Source: Prostheceraeus crozeri
Taxonomy: Eukaryota > Platyhelminthes > Polycladida > Euryleptidae
DNA length: 64,000 nt
Direction of reading: 5' to 3'
Assembly (NCBI GenBank): GCA_907163375.1
Contig: CAJQUW010000515.1
Coordinates: 124,001 to 188,000 of the forward strand
Position 1 is the first letter of the stretch. Each line of letters begins with the position of its first letter. Under the pieces are notes generated by a model. The model was given only the letters and a program-made list of their open reading frames with translations, searched no databases and had not been told where the DNA came from. Both the position numbers and the translations under genes were made by a program. Positions 1 through 8,884 of this stretch are shown here, piece after piece.

Positions 1-88
1 AGAGAAGGAGATGCCTTCCTGTCACAGGTGATGTAGAATAAGTCTAAATAAAAACAATATAGTATTTCACTTGTAATAGATCTTGCGA

Positions 89-260
89 TTGCTGCATCTT
101 CCGACATGTAGCAACACTTACTAATACATAAGTAGTCTTACTAAATTGAAATTTCTACATCTTTCCGATATGTAGAAATGATTACTAATAAATAGGTAGT
201 CCTAATATGAATGAATATGTGAAGAATTTGTACTCAACATCATTCCGATATGTTGAGCTA
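89..260. repeat. Three tandem hairpins with a conserved loop
   Basis: Three inverted repeats lie at 89-114, 151-179 and 233-257. Their stems are 9, 10 and 8 bp and their 8-9 nt loops share TTCCGA preceded by C and one or two bases. The three base pairs next to the loop (CAT/ATG) are constant, while outer pairs differ between copies but stay paired. Related spacer sequence with the core TACTAATA follows the first two. The units are about 63-80 bp apart. The array sits in the noncoding stretch to the left of the plus-strand gene region. Function unknown. Confidence 0.75.
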
Positions 261-286
261 ATATAATAACAAACTTTAGGCAAACA

Positions 287-1244
287 TTGAACTCAAATTT
301 GAAACATAGCTTTCGGAACATGCCTCATTACATTAGAACATGGAAACTTAGTGACATTCAAAACGTTCACATAACAAATTCTAAAAGAATAGCATTTCGT
401 CATTCAATAGCAAATAGATTTCGAAAACATCGTAGCGTTTGCATTAGTATTGACTCATTGCCTTCACTGAAAGACTTTGCGGATCTCATTGACAACCATA
501 AGACTCAGATCAAGATTCCTCTCGATGACAAGGTATGGATAAAGTGTGATTCATCAGTCAAACTATACGTCTGTTCACCAAAACGGGAAGATGTTGAATA
601 TCGATTTTTTCGTTTCAGTGACGTCACATGGGAAACCTTTACAAGGGAGACACTACCACAGATAACGTCATTCATTAAAGATGGAGGACATCAAACGGTT
701 GGAAGTTGTAAATCGGATGTTAACTACAAAAGCAAAGTCAAAACTCAATCTACAAGAGATCGAGAGGAATATACCCAACCGAAAACAATGGTTACTGATA
801 AAACGCAAATTGAAGCCGACAACGAGCTTACATCTTGGAAGACCCTCAATGTTAACATGGAGGATTCAGAGGAAGGATAAATCTCTCACTATCCTATTCT
901 TTCCAAATGGAACAATCCAATGTATTGGAAGGGTCATGGAGGGTGATCTCTCATATCTACACTTAACTTTGGAACATTTACTTGGTGATTCATTATCTGA
1001 TTGGAAAGTGAAGACAATGACCGTGTTATGTGAATTACACTATCACTATGACTTCCGTAAAGTTACATCATCAAATAATCTAACTTATGAAGTGGAGTTA
1101 TTTCCAGCAGCTCAATTGACTAACTGGCATCATGTTCATGTGTTCCATAATGGAAAGATTGTGATAACCGGCATCAAAGACATAAGTGATGTACCTCCCA
1201 TCATATGTGATTTGAAAAAATGTTTCATGAAAACCAAATTCTAG
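287..1244 (+). CDS. Polinton transcription-factor-like gene region (PC4-like part, then TBP-like part)
   Basis: This is the only gene region of the element found on the plus strand, converging on the protease gene. The part at about 430-700 has a layout like the PC4/p15 single-strand DNA-binding domain: a lysine-rich beta strand (KVWIKC), then strands ending in FRFSDVTW and a helix ending in QITSFI. The part at about 880-1244 resembles TATA-binding protein. It has two saddle-type motifs (FFPNGTIQCIG and VFHNGKIVITG), a strand region beginning DWKVKTM that matches the TBP inter-repeat linker, and YEVELFP, which parallels the YEPELFP of TBP. The likely role is promoter recognition or DNA binding for element genes. 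Assignment is by eye: TBP-like is fairly convincing, PC4-like is weaker. Whether it acts as one or two proteins is unclear. Confidence 0.55.
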
Positions 1245-1248
1245 ATTT

Positions 1249-1332
1249 TGTATATATGTGAATAGATAATGAAATATGAACATGTTTTTTTGTATATATG
1301 TGAATAGATAATGAAATATGAGCATGTTTTTG
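1249..1332. repeat. 42-bp tandem duplication between convergent genes
   Basis: Two nearly identical 42-bp units, each beginning TGTATATATGTGAATAG, start at 1249 and 1291. They lie just after the end of the plus-strand TBP-like region and before the end of the protease gene, so they separate two convergent transcription units. Composition is AT-rich. A role in 3' end formation is possible but not shown. Confidence 0.8.
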
Positions 1333-1394
1333 TTTTCCTTATAAACCCTTGTTTTGGAAAAAAAGAGAGCAAGTTAATGATACAACATCAAACT

Positions 1395-1859
1395 TTATTT
1401 CAAAACTGTTTCGACATATTTAGTAAGAATTACATCATTTTTATCACAGTCTTTTGAAAATAGTTCTAAAGCACTTTTACAGTTATTTTTCAATGGTCTC
1501 TCGTTGACAAAATAGAGTACATAGCCACCGCACATTAAAGATGTATTACTTTGAAGTGGGAACGATGTCCCTTTCCTAACAGTCCAGGAGAACCTGTTCA
1601 TCAATAATGCGATATCATGTAAACGAGGTTGATTAAGAGAGTCAAAATATTCGGCCACTTTATAACGATTGATGTATACAGCAATCCAATGTTTTTCGGG
1701 AAGATTGTTGGTATCCGTATTGATGGTAAGCGAACAAGGATAGAAAGGAATTGAATCAGGTAAATTATCTCTAGAAAAGACATTGAGAAATATTGTCTTG
1801 GAGTAGGGATGAGCTTTCCTCATTTTCCTCAAGATTTCTATGTTGCTTAAGTTACTCAT
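1395..1859 (-). CDS. Adenovirus-type maturation cysteine protease (PRO)
   Basis: The 154-residue product has the catalytic layout of the adenovirus protease family (C5/ULP-like fold): His in EKHWIAVYIN, an acidic residue in AEYFDSLN, Gln before the nucleophile in LQSNTSLMC, and the Cys itself in LMCGGYVLYFV. In Polintons this enzyme is thought to cleave virion precursors after Gly-Gly-type sites, and the small basic proteins encoded nearby contain such glycine clusters. Its start overlaps the end of the capsid gene by 4 bp, which suggests linked expression. An AATAAA polyadenylation signal on the minus strand (1394-1399) overlaps the stop codon, so this is probably the last gene of its transcript. 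Confidence 0.9.
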   Translation of the reverse strand: MSNLSNIEILRKMRKAHPYSKTIFLNVFSRDNLPDSIPFYPCSLTINTDTNNLPEKHWIAVYINRYKVAEYFDSLNQPRLHDIALLMNRFSWTVRKGTSFPLQSNTSLMCGGYVLYFVNERPLKNNCKSALELFSKDCDKNDVILTKYVETVLK

Positions 1860-3139
1860 CTCTGATAGCTGACAGTCACGTCTCTCATTCTTGTTATCTC
1901 AACTTTGCTATCATAGATAGCATAAATGAGACAAGTAATTGTTTTCTTCAAAGGTGACTCAAATGATACCTCCAGTCGTAGATTTCCAGGCTTTGTAACT
2001 CCTACGCTTTCACCACCTAGATCTGCATCTGCCGTGAGGTTGTACATAATGAAGAAGTAGCCATTCTTGTACATATCCATTGTAATTCCATTTGAATCAT
2101 CTGTATTAAACATGTTGAGGGCGGTGAAAGTAGAACCATATTCACGTGCGAATTTACCATCTTTGAAATTAGGCTCATATGCTTTGCAAGATACAAATTT
2201 TCCATCCTGATAGAGTGCTAGTTTGCTAACATTAAAGTGTTGGAAATTGAATGGATTCTTTTCAAAAGCACCAATGAATGCCTCATTTTCCACAAATGTG
2301 ATATACACCGCCTTTGGCATTGCAGTGGGAAAAAGATTTGGGTAGGCATGTGAGGATGATCCCGCACCAATTGTGAATTTTGTCAACACACTGTGATTAA
2401 CTGGATATATTGCATTGTTTTTCTTCAATCCTGTCGCATGCTCGTTGATGACTGACGGGTTCATTGTTACTCGCTTTACATTGAGCACGGCATTACTTAT
2501 GTTGACTTGATAGTTTGTAGCTCCAAAAGCCATTAACGCGAACTCAGGATTTGCACGAATAAATTTTATTTGCATTTTAACCTGTGGTAGCAGATATCTA
2601 GATTGACGAAGGAAATCAAGATAGACGGGTCCTTTCAAGTATAATTCCTTTGAATCCGCTGTTAAATCCATTCGTCTTTTCAACCCTGTATTTGAGACAT
2701 CATCAAATTTCCCTTGCTGATCATCATACCAGCCGGCAACTTGCAAGTGTGACTGTTTAGCTTGCTTCTGAAATTGCGTCATTGTATTTATGTATGCTCC
2801 ATAGGGATATGCTCGATCCCCTCCTTCAATCTGTTTGTCATTCAATATTAGATACACATCTGAGAACAGACTGGTAATAGGAAGATTTGCTAATCCCACT
2901 TTATCCTTGGATGAATCGATATTTGTACCATCAGTCTTCTTAATTTGTATACACAACTCTAAATCAGTGGATTGACAAACAATATAATCTTGAGGATTGG
3001 CAGGTATATCAAACTGAATAGGCTGCTGGTTACCATCGATATTTGTTGTGGGGACTATGTCTACAATTGTTGAGGAGATGATGTCTGTCTGATGAGGGGG
3101 AGAATCGAAGAAACACAAAGCCGAATTGATACTCTGCAT
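1856..3139 (-). CDS. Major capsid protein, double jelly-roll (F54H12.2-like)
   Basis: The 427-residue product belongs to the family widely annotated in invertebrates as F54H12.2-like, which I recognise from many Polinton-bearing genomes. Its layout follows double jelly-roll capsid proteins: an N-terminal segment with LCFFDSPPHQT, a strand-turn region LILNDKQIEGG and YPYGAYINT like the GGQxID/YGDYL region of giant-virus capsids, a middle LPQVKMQIKF strand, the family hallmark KNPFNFQHFN, and a C-terminal strand CLIYAIYD. It would form the hexon-type capsomers of the virion shell. The gene lies between the protease and the basic core-type protein, a typical Polinton morphogenesis cluster. Assignment as major rather than minor capsid protein rests on this layout; the family match itself is strong. 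Confidence 0.88.
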   Translation of the reverse strand: MQSINSALCFFDSPPHQTDIISSTIVDIVPTTNIDGNQQPIQFDIPANPQDYIVCQSTDLELCIQIKKTDGTNIDSSKDKVGLANLPITSLFSDVYLILNDKQIEGGDRAYPYGAYINTMTQFQKQAKQSHLQVAGWYDDQQGKFDDVSNTGLKRRMDLTADSKELYLKGPVYLDFLRQSRYLLPQVKMQIKFIRANPEFALMAFGATNYQVNISNAVLNVKRVTMNPSVINEHATGLKKNNAIYPVNHSVLTKFTIGAGSSSHAYPNLFPTAMPKAVYITFVENEAFIGAFEKNPFNFQHFNVSKLALYQDGKFVSCKAYEPNFKDGKFAREYGSTFTALNMFNTDDSNGITMDMYKNGYFFIMYNLTADADLGGESVGVTKPGNLRLEVSFESPLKKTITCLIYAIYDSKVEITRMRDVTVSYQR

Positions 3140-3149
3140 CGTATTTGCT

Positions 3150-3587
3150 TTACAAATATGTTGTCTTCCTTCGTTTTGACTTGTTTCCAGTCGCAGTGGA
3201 ATTTCGTTTGCGCTTTCTTGCTTTCACACGACGTCTAGATTTAGAACGTGCTGCTCTAGTCGGCTTTTTACTTTTCCTGCGTCTTTGCTTAGTAACTCGA
3301 CCGGATCCAACTTGTCTTGACTTCCTACGCTTCTTCCGAACTGTACGTCTCGTCTTTGTTAAATCATCTAATGCGTCTATGGCAGATTGCTGCGCGCGCA
3401 TTTTCATAGATTCACCGATATCCTCACCTTGAAGCGCATCAGCTGCAACATTTGCACCAAAATCTAAAGCCCTGCTTCCAACACGCTTCATGATTGGTAC
3501 GCCATACTTTTTGAGTGTTGAAAGAACCATACGTCTTAGTGCACCAAATATGCCTCCTCCAACTTGTCGTCTACCTCCAACAAACAC
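3150..3587 (-). CDS. Small basic core-type virion protein
   Basis: The 145-residue product starts with a glycine-rich segment (VGGRRQVGGGIFGALRR), continues with an amphipathic helical stretch to about residue 80, and ends in a very Arg/Lys-rich tail of about 60 residues. This resembles the small basic core and pVI/pX-type proteins of adenoviruses and adintoviruses, which bind DNA or disrupt membranes. The GG sequences near residues 4-13 look like adenovirus-protease-type cleavage sites, which fits the protease gene encoded nearby. Its stop lies about 10 bp from the capsid start. The fold cannot be assigned from sequence alone. Confidence 0.7.
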   Translation of the reverse strand: MFVGGRRQVGGGIFGALRRMVLSTLKKYGVPIMKRVGSRALDFGANVAADALQGEDIGESMKMRAQQSAIDALDDLTKTRRTVRKKRRKSRQVGSGRVTKQRRRKSKKPTRAARSKSRRRVKARKRKRNSTATGNKSKRRKTTYL

Positions 3588-3675
3588 GGGATAACCGCTC
3601 TAATATGATGGTCTACTGTAAATGCCTGTCATTATGACTATTGAATAACTATGGAAGGCATAATAGCGTAAAGCC

Positions 3676-5280
3676 TTATTCTCGTGACCTAATATGTAGG
3701 GTCAAAACAGTAACACCACCACAGAACGGTACTACTTCTCCTGCGTCATCATGAATTGATATGTCAATTCTATTGATGAAATTTCGGCTGATTGGTAGAT
3801 ACATTGTGTTAAAAAATTCTCGATTGATTAGTTGCTTCCTTACGGATGAAAGAGGAAATGTGCGCAGAAGTGGGGCCTCAATGTCGCCAACCCTTGTATA
3901 TTCAATAATGTTACAATAGACGTATAAGTTACTTATATCACGCCCTAGTGATGGGGCTGTATCACCTATTGATGTGCCTTCATAAATAGTTGATTTTGAG
4001 AATCCCAATGTGGTCGTTAACACGCTATCCAGCTTGATAAGAGAGTTCTTCCCTACCTTTAGAATCATGCGTTTCTTATGTGGGTCATAAGAAAAGTGAT
4101 ATTCATCTGCATCAAGGTAATCTACACCAAACTCATTTAACTTTGTACACAATTCAGATGGCGTTTTCAAGCTTTCAATGTTCAAATTAACTCTTTTTAC
4201 AAGTTCACTGGAAGTAGACAATTCATCACCCAATATGTCTTCGCTGTATACGTGGATATCCCATGAAGCATTTGTTGATGCTTTGAGTTTAGAAGAGGAC
4301 AATTGAACCTTGAATGTATCATTTAATTCTGTCAACCAAGGTGCGCTTTCAAGGCCCTTAAACATCCCAATCATTTCAGATCCGAATTCAATAACAGCGG
4401 ACTCAGACTTTTCCAATGGTGTCTTTTTAGTAAAAACAATAAATTCAGCCTCCGTTTCAACAGTAAATAAAGTTACTTTCTCTTTCTTATATTCACAAGT
4501 CATTAACGTTTCTGGCACTGATCCTTGAAACTTTCTTGCAAAGTCTTCAACACTTCTAATGACCTCAAATTTATTTTCTACTCGGATGCTCCTTTTTTGT
4601 AATGCATACAATGGCACAATTCTACATTGAAAATCAGTGACTTTCCTCTCCGAATTCCATCCACGTCCATTGTACCAATACCTTGATGAGAAAGTTGTTC
4701 TGGAATACCCAAAAGTATGACTCAAATCCTTACCTAATACAAGAAGAACATGCTTCCCTTCCTTCATCAATTTTGTTGACCCCTTTATGACTGGTTCGTA
4801 GAATTTATTCAAAGTCAGCTTGAAGAGATCATTTATTCGTTCAAACATTCTACCGATTTCCTTTTCTGTATCTTGCAAGCTCATTGTGGGAACCTTAGAA
4901 TCAAAAGTTGACGTTGCAAATGCCTTTTGAATTTTAATCATGTTTTGGACAGATGGTACAGATGTTGAAAAAGGATGTAAAGTTAGATGATGAAAAGCCC
5001 ATGTACCATGTAGACTATTTTGAAATATGCGAAAGCAATCATCCTTCTCTCGCACTTCTTTATGTAATTCAAAATAGTTGTTCTTTAGCAAACTGATATC
5101 GTTGTAATAAGTAATTTCAGTTAGAGCAACTTCATGGGGTCCATGCAGAGTAATTGGATTAGCGAATTCAACAGAGTAGAGAGATGGTTTGTTACTTGGG
5201 AATATCTTGGGGTTGCTATTGCTTGGAAGAATGATGTTGAAGTTAGTAGACATGTTAAACTCATATATGGAAGAAGTCAC
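3676..5280 (-). CDS. Penton-like minor capsid protein
   Basis: The 534-residue product carries the signature ends of a Polinton structural protein family. The N terminus has FNIILPSNSNPK and HGPHEVALTEI, comparable to the common LPSNSS and GxWEVGLSEI motifs. The C terminus has YLPISRNFINRIDISIHDDAG and ends in a beta strand (VTVLTLHI). This family accompanies the F54H12.2-like capsid protein and is probably the penton or vertex protein, with a C-terminal single jelly roll. A second Met at residue 10 (MSTNF) better matches the usual family start, so translation may begin at 5253. It lies between the basic core-type protein and the integrase. Confidence 0.75.
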   Translation of the reverse strand: MTSSIYEFNMSTNFNIILPSNSNPKIFPSNKPSLYSVEFANPITLHGPHEVALTEITYYNDISLLKNNYFELHKEVREKDDCFRIFQNSLHGTWAFHHLTLHPFSTSVPSVQNMIKIQKAFATSTFDSKVPTMSLQDTEKEIGRMFERINDLFKLTLNKFYEPVIKGSTKLMKEGKHVLLVLGKDLSHTFGYSRTTFSSRYWYNGRGWNSERKVTDFQCRIVPLYALQKRSIRVENKFEVIRSVEDFARKFQGSVPETLMTCEYKKEKVTLFTVETEAEFIVFTKKTPLEKSESAVIEFGSEMIGMFKGLESAPWLTELNDTFKVQLSSSKLKASTNASWDIHVYSEDILGDELSTSSELVKRVNLNIESLKTPSELCTKLNEFGVDYLDADEYHFSYDPHKKRMILKVGKNSLIKLDSVLTTTLGFSKSTIYEGTSIGDTAPSLGRDISNLYVYCNIIEYTRVGDIEAPLLRTFPLSSVRKQLINREFFNTMYLPISRNFINRIDISIHDDAGEVVPFCGGVTVLTLHIRSRE

Positions 5281-5293
5281 ATGCTATATTAGC

Positions 5294-6443
5294 TTAAAAG
5301 TTACGAGTGTCTCCCACCTCCACATTTTGTAGATCCTGGTGCGTTATCCAGCTATTGAATGAATCAGGATATCCTTTCAATTTAACTATATATTTCCTTT
5401 GATTGCCATGACCTTTTCTCCTAATTATTTTGTCAATCATATACACCTCTTCACTTCTGTCTACTACTTGCAATTCATAAGAGTAAAATTTTCCTTCAAT
5501 TGGATTGCCATGGTAATCTATTAATTTATACATGGTGGGTCTAAATTTTCTATTTACTTCATCTACAAAAAACTCTTCTTCAGTCCAATTAGGTAGATAC
5601 CCCTTCTCAAATGTAGACTTAACCTTTGAAATCCGAACTCTATCACCAACATTAATTTTCTTTTCATTGGAAATGTTTTTCGCTTTCTTATCATACAATC
5701 GAAGCCATACATCCATCGCATTATCTGGGGTAACATCAACTGGTTTCATCTTAATGATTCGATGGTAGCTTTCATTGTAATTCTTAACAAATTTCTGCAG
5801 CTCACCTACCCAAACATGTGTATTTTTTGCAGTGAAATAGCGCCATATTTTTGTCTTCAGTGTGCGATTGAACCTCTCAACCATGGCAGCTTTATAAGCA
5901 CTTTTGACACTAAACAATTCCACATTATGACTTTTAAGGAGACTTCGAACATGAGAGTTTTCGAATTCCTTCCCTTGATCGGTCTGTATTCTTTGCGGAA
6001 CACGCCCCTCATCGAAAATGCTCTGAAAAGCCGCTTCAACTTCTGGTCCTCGTTTAGATTTCAGCGCACGTGCCCAAGCATAGCGAGATAAAATATCTAT
6101 TACGGTTAAGATGTATTTATAGCCATCATTGTACTGTGATATCTGTTGCATGTCAGCCAAGTCCGCTTGCCATTGACTATCTATAGTTAACAACATATTT
6201 TCTCGTTGGAAACCGCTTTCACGCATTTTTGTGAAGAGTGTAAGTCGGTTGACTCCTCAACCACTTCTTGACTTTCTCTATTCCCACACCTGCTGCACGA
6301 GCTAGAACCTCCGGACGACTGAAACTTGCGGGATGATTTAAGTCGTAATAAATCTTTCTGAGTTTCACTGCTGTACTCATCGTCTTTGTTCTGATTTGCA
6401 CGCGTATTACTCGCACAGCAACTGCTAACACAATTGATATCAA
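5294..6443 (-). CDS. Polinton integrase region (HTH, DDE core, chromodomain)
   Basis: The region encodes a retroviral-type integrase that inserts the linear element DNA into the genome. From the upstream end it holds an N-terminal helical segment (LRKIYYDLNHPASF and VKKWLRSQPTYTLHK, a Polinton hallmark), a DDE catalytic core (DLADM, IQTDQGKEF and MVERFNRT carrying the acidic residues), a basic middle region, and a C-terminal chromodomain (VYMIDKIIRRKG through GYPDSFNSW). Polinton integrases often end in a chromodomain, thought to target chromatin. It sits between the penton-like gene and the conserved small protein gene on the same strand. Confidence 0.9.
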
Positions 6444-6547
6444 CCTCTATGCCCTCTTGTGCTTTACCTACGAGCGCAGATTTCAAACAACAGCAAAATT
6501 TTTGTAAGGACATGATATGAGAGAGGCAAGGCTTAATTCATATTTGC

Positions 6548-7228
6548 TTAATATTTACTATACTCCTTCGCAACACGCATTGAGCGCCTAGTAACTATTT
6601 TTGGTTGCAGATCATCGGGATCATGAAGCTCTCGCTTGACCGCCATCGTGGGTATTTTACTCTTTGATCCATCTTGTAAGTGACCCTTATCCAATTCATT
6701 CACAGTCGGTCCTCCAATAATATTGTGAGGTACATTTTGATCAGACAAAATTTTCTGAAAATATGACCACCCTTGTGGTGCACCTAGTTTTCGCCTTACA
6801 TCTCTGACAGCATATTGCAGAAGGTCATCTATGTGACTATTTCTAATAACATCACCAGTTGTTTCATCTATTATCTCTCCTCTCTCATTGAAGTTCACAT
6901 GTGGATCAATGAAGTCAAATAATCGCTCAGGGCGCACACTATATGGTCGAGGTGTTGACAAGGTTATAAATCGTCGCAACTTGTCACGAATCTGTCGCCT
7001 CTCGTCAATGTTTTCAGCTGCTAACTGCATCCGTCGATAGGGATCCTTAATCTTCTGAATTTCCATATCCTTTTGTGTTAGTTCCTTTAGTTGATTCGTA
7101 ATACGTTGATCTATATTTTTGACTTCCTGTGCACTTTGTAATGTAGTCAATTGTACATACTCCTCTTGAGGAATGACTACCATCTTTGAATACGACATGT
7201 TTGAAAATAATAAGGCAACAAAGTACAT
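6548..7228 (-). CDS. Conserved Polinton protein of unknown function, coiled-coil rich
   Basis: The product is 226 residues if read from the first Met, but the Met at residue 11 (MSYSKMVVIPQEEY) is the more likely start (7198), because VxxPxEEY is how members of this family begin in other Polintons. Residues 20-85 are charged and predicted helical or coiled coil. A middle segment (HVNFNERGEIID) leads into PQGWSYF, a motif seen in related proteins of sea-anemone and mollusc Polintons. The tail is basic. It lies 9 bp from the ATPase gene, so the two are probably co-expressed. A structural or packaging accessory role is inferred only from position. Confidence 0.6.
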   Translation of the reverse strand: MYFVALLFSNMSYSKMVVIPQEEYVQLTTLQSAQEVKNIDQRITNQLKELTQKDMEIQKIKDPYRRMQLAAENIDERRQIRDKLRRFITLSTPRPYSVRPERLFDFIDPHVNFNERGEIIDETTGDVIRNSHIDDLLQYAVRDVRRKLGAPQGWSYFQKILSDQNVPHNIIGGPTVNELDKGHLQDGSKSKIPTMAVKRELHDPDDLQPKIVTRRSMRVAKEYSKY

Positions 7229-7237
7229 TGCTTAAAA

Positions 7238-7873
7238 CTAACTGTGAACCGAGAAAACTGTCATTGGTTCAGCGGAATTAGGTATGATATTTGTTCGAAA
7301 TCGAAGTCGTTCCGGACATTCCTGGGTTAGATCAATAAATAGATAACCATGTGGTTTCTTTGTTACATCTTCATATATTTTTGAAAGTACTTTAGGTTGT
7401 TGAGGTAATATCTGTCTACTGAGATGATGTATCTGACTGCTATCTCTTGGATTTTTAAATATTGCCAAATAATGTGTATTCAAACTTCTAGTTCTTTGCT
7501 CTTTCCCTCCATCGAAGATGTTTTGGGTGATGTAGATAATAAAAGCTTCCCTATGATGTGCAGTTTGAATGAACATTTCAGTTACATCCTTTGAAGATTT
7601 GCTATCTCGTAATAGATCATCTAATACTAGTAAGTCACCTGCTTTGATATCCTCAGTTGATGGCAACCCTTGCTTCACCTCATAACCTTTCTGGCGAAGT
7701 GCAGAATGTAGTTGTGGTTGAAATATTCCATAATACCATTTGACTCTCTTAATTTCCTTGTTAAACATTTCATTTCTATATTGTAGCAATTCAGTTACAA
7801 ATGTAGTTTTACCAGACTGACTTGGTCCAGCGACACACATTGTGCGATCAGTGAATAGACGAAAATCTGTCAT
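7238..7873 (-). CDS. Packaging ATPase, FtsK/HerA (A32-like) type
   Basis: The 211-residue product has a clear P-loop (GPSQSGKTTFVTELL, residues about 16-30) and a Walker B strand (GDLLVLDDLL) followed by an AHHREAFIIYITQN segment matching the sensor strand of viral genome-packaging ATPases of the FtsK/HerA superfamily. The length fits the small Polinton ATPases. The enzyme would pump element DNA into capsids. It starts at MTDFRLFTDRTM, only 15 residues before the P-loop, as is usual in the family. It lies between the conserved small protein and the 244-residue protein. Confidence 0.9.
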   Translation of the reverse strand: MTDFRLFTDRTMCVAGPSQSGKTTFVTELLQYRNEMFNKEIKRVKWYYGIFQPQLHSALRQKGYEVKQGLPSTEDIKAGDLLVLDDLLRDSKSSKDVTEMFIQTAHHREAFIIYITQNIFDGGKEQRTRSLNTHYLAIFKNPRDSSQIHHLSRQILPQQPKVLSKIYEDVTKKPHGYLFIDLTQECPERLRFRTNIIPNSAEPMTVFSVHS

Positions 7874-7954
7874 CTTATAATTCCATTAACATTAAACTCA
7901 TCATCCCACTAATTTTGCTTAGAACAACAAAACAGACACATGTTCCAGATCACG

Positions 7955-7960
7955 TTTATT
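7955..7960 (-). terminator. Polyadenylation signal AATAAA after the 244-residue gene
   Basis: A minus-strand AATAAA lies about 40 bp beyond the stop of the 7999-8733 gene and upstream of the ATPase start. It suggests that the 244-residue gene ends its own transcript, separate from the ATPase-to-protease series. Confidence 0.45.
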
Positions 7961-7998
7961 TACATTCAGAATAGAAACTTTCAAGTTACATTTACAAA

Positions 7999-8733
7999 TT
8001 AAAACATTTGTGTTTCCTCATCACAATTAGGATTATAGAAAGTTTTCAAGTCAGCATCTTGGCGCTTCAACTTCAATTTAGGATTCCCATCTTTAGATTT
8101 CCGCCCTCGCTTTTTGCTCTCTTCCTTCCCATCACTTGAAGCAGTCTTATCAATGTTAATTAAACATTTATCAATTGGTAGTGGCTCATAGACTAGTTGA
8201 AGAACCTTCACTTGTAAAGATGCGACTTTACCAGTCGAACCATGCGAACCAATAAAAAGTCCGGTAACGTGCACTAAGCCCATATAGCGGCCCCGTTTGA
8301 GATCCTCACATTTCATCGCGTTTGTAAAGAGATCGAATGCTTGAAAATGATCCGATAGTTTTAAAAACAGTGTATCGAATTCCGGCAATTCCTTATAACC
8401 AACTCCTTCCTCTAATGCCTTTCTCCAATGAGTGGGAGCACTTTCAGGCAGCTCAACACATTCTTTCGCGAAAGAGTCAATAGTTTTAAGAATCACCTGT
8501 TGCCATTTTGGAAAAGTCACTCGCATTTGTCTCATATTGCTATACCCTGATGTAGACATACCATTACTGTGGAAGAATGGAACTTGAAGATAAAAGCCAT
8601 CATCACCATAATTCAAGGTTTGAAAGTAGAATGTATTTCCAATCCCTTGCACCTTTCGTGTCGGACGAAGCTTCAAGAGATCTTGCTCAAAAGCGTCACC
8701 TTCCTCTCTGATTGTATGCATTTTCTGAGTCAT
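7999..8733 (-). CDS. Unknown Polinton protein (244 aa), basic C-terminal tail
   Basis: I do not recognise this family with confidence. Residues 1-190 look globular, with alternating beta segments (GNTFYFQTLNYG, GFYLQVPFF) and a conserved-looking GRYMGLVHVTGLFIGSHGS followed by KVASLQVKVLQLVYEPL. That pattern could be an OB-like or other DNA-binding beta barrel. Residues 195-230 are highly basic (KKRGRKSKDG). A single-strand DNA-binding role would suit a protein-primed replicating element but is only an inference. It has its own TATA/AP-1 promoter at 8818-8845 and its own AATAAA, so it is probably a separate transcription unit. Confidence 0.5.
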   Translation of the reverse strand: MTQKMHTIREEGDAFEQDLLKLRPTRKVQGIGNTFYFQTLNYGDDGFYLQVPFFHSNGMSTSGYSNMRQMRVTFPKWQQVILKTIDSFAKECVELPESAPTHWRKALEEGVGYKELPEFDTLFLKLSDHFQAFDLFTNAMKCEDLKRGRYMGLVHVTGLFIGSHGSTGKVASLQVKVLQLVYEPLPIDKCLINIDKTASSDGKEESKKRGRKSKDGNPKLKLKRQDADLKTFYNPNCDEETQMF

Positions 8734-8817
8734 GTTTCAACAAGTACTAATTCGGAGCTTTCAACCAGCGCAAATGAATTGTCACTTGAAAGTGGTAAAA
8801 TATCATTAAAGCGTCTT

Positions 8818-8845
8818 CCTTATATACGCCTATATATGACTCATC
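8818..8845 (-). promoter_or_regulatory. TATA box plus AP-1 site, promoter of the 244-residue gene
   Basis: On the minus strand TATATAAGG (8818-8826) lies 85 bp upstream of the start codon, preceded by GATGAGTCAT (8836-8845), which contains a consensus AP-1 site TGAGTCA. A CRE/ATF-like TGACACGTCATCA lies just further upstream. The same TATA word and the same AP-1 decamer recur at 10083-10148. Confidence 0.6.
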
Positions 8846-8884
8846 AATCAAAGTGATGACGTGTCACTTTATGATTCGCTAACC

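Noticed and set aside
5294-6443. LTR retrotransposon integrase
   Set aside because: The N-terminal HTH type and the capsid, protease and ATPase neighbours are those of a Polinton; no gag, RT or LTRs are present.
6187-6513. 108-codon open frame with a serine- and cysteine-rich sequence
   Set aside because: It overlaps the integrase region, has no family resemblance and reads like low-complexity shadow sequence.
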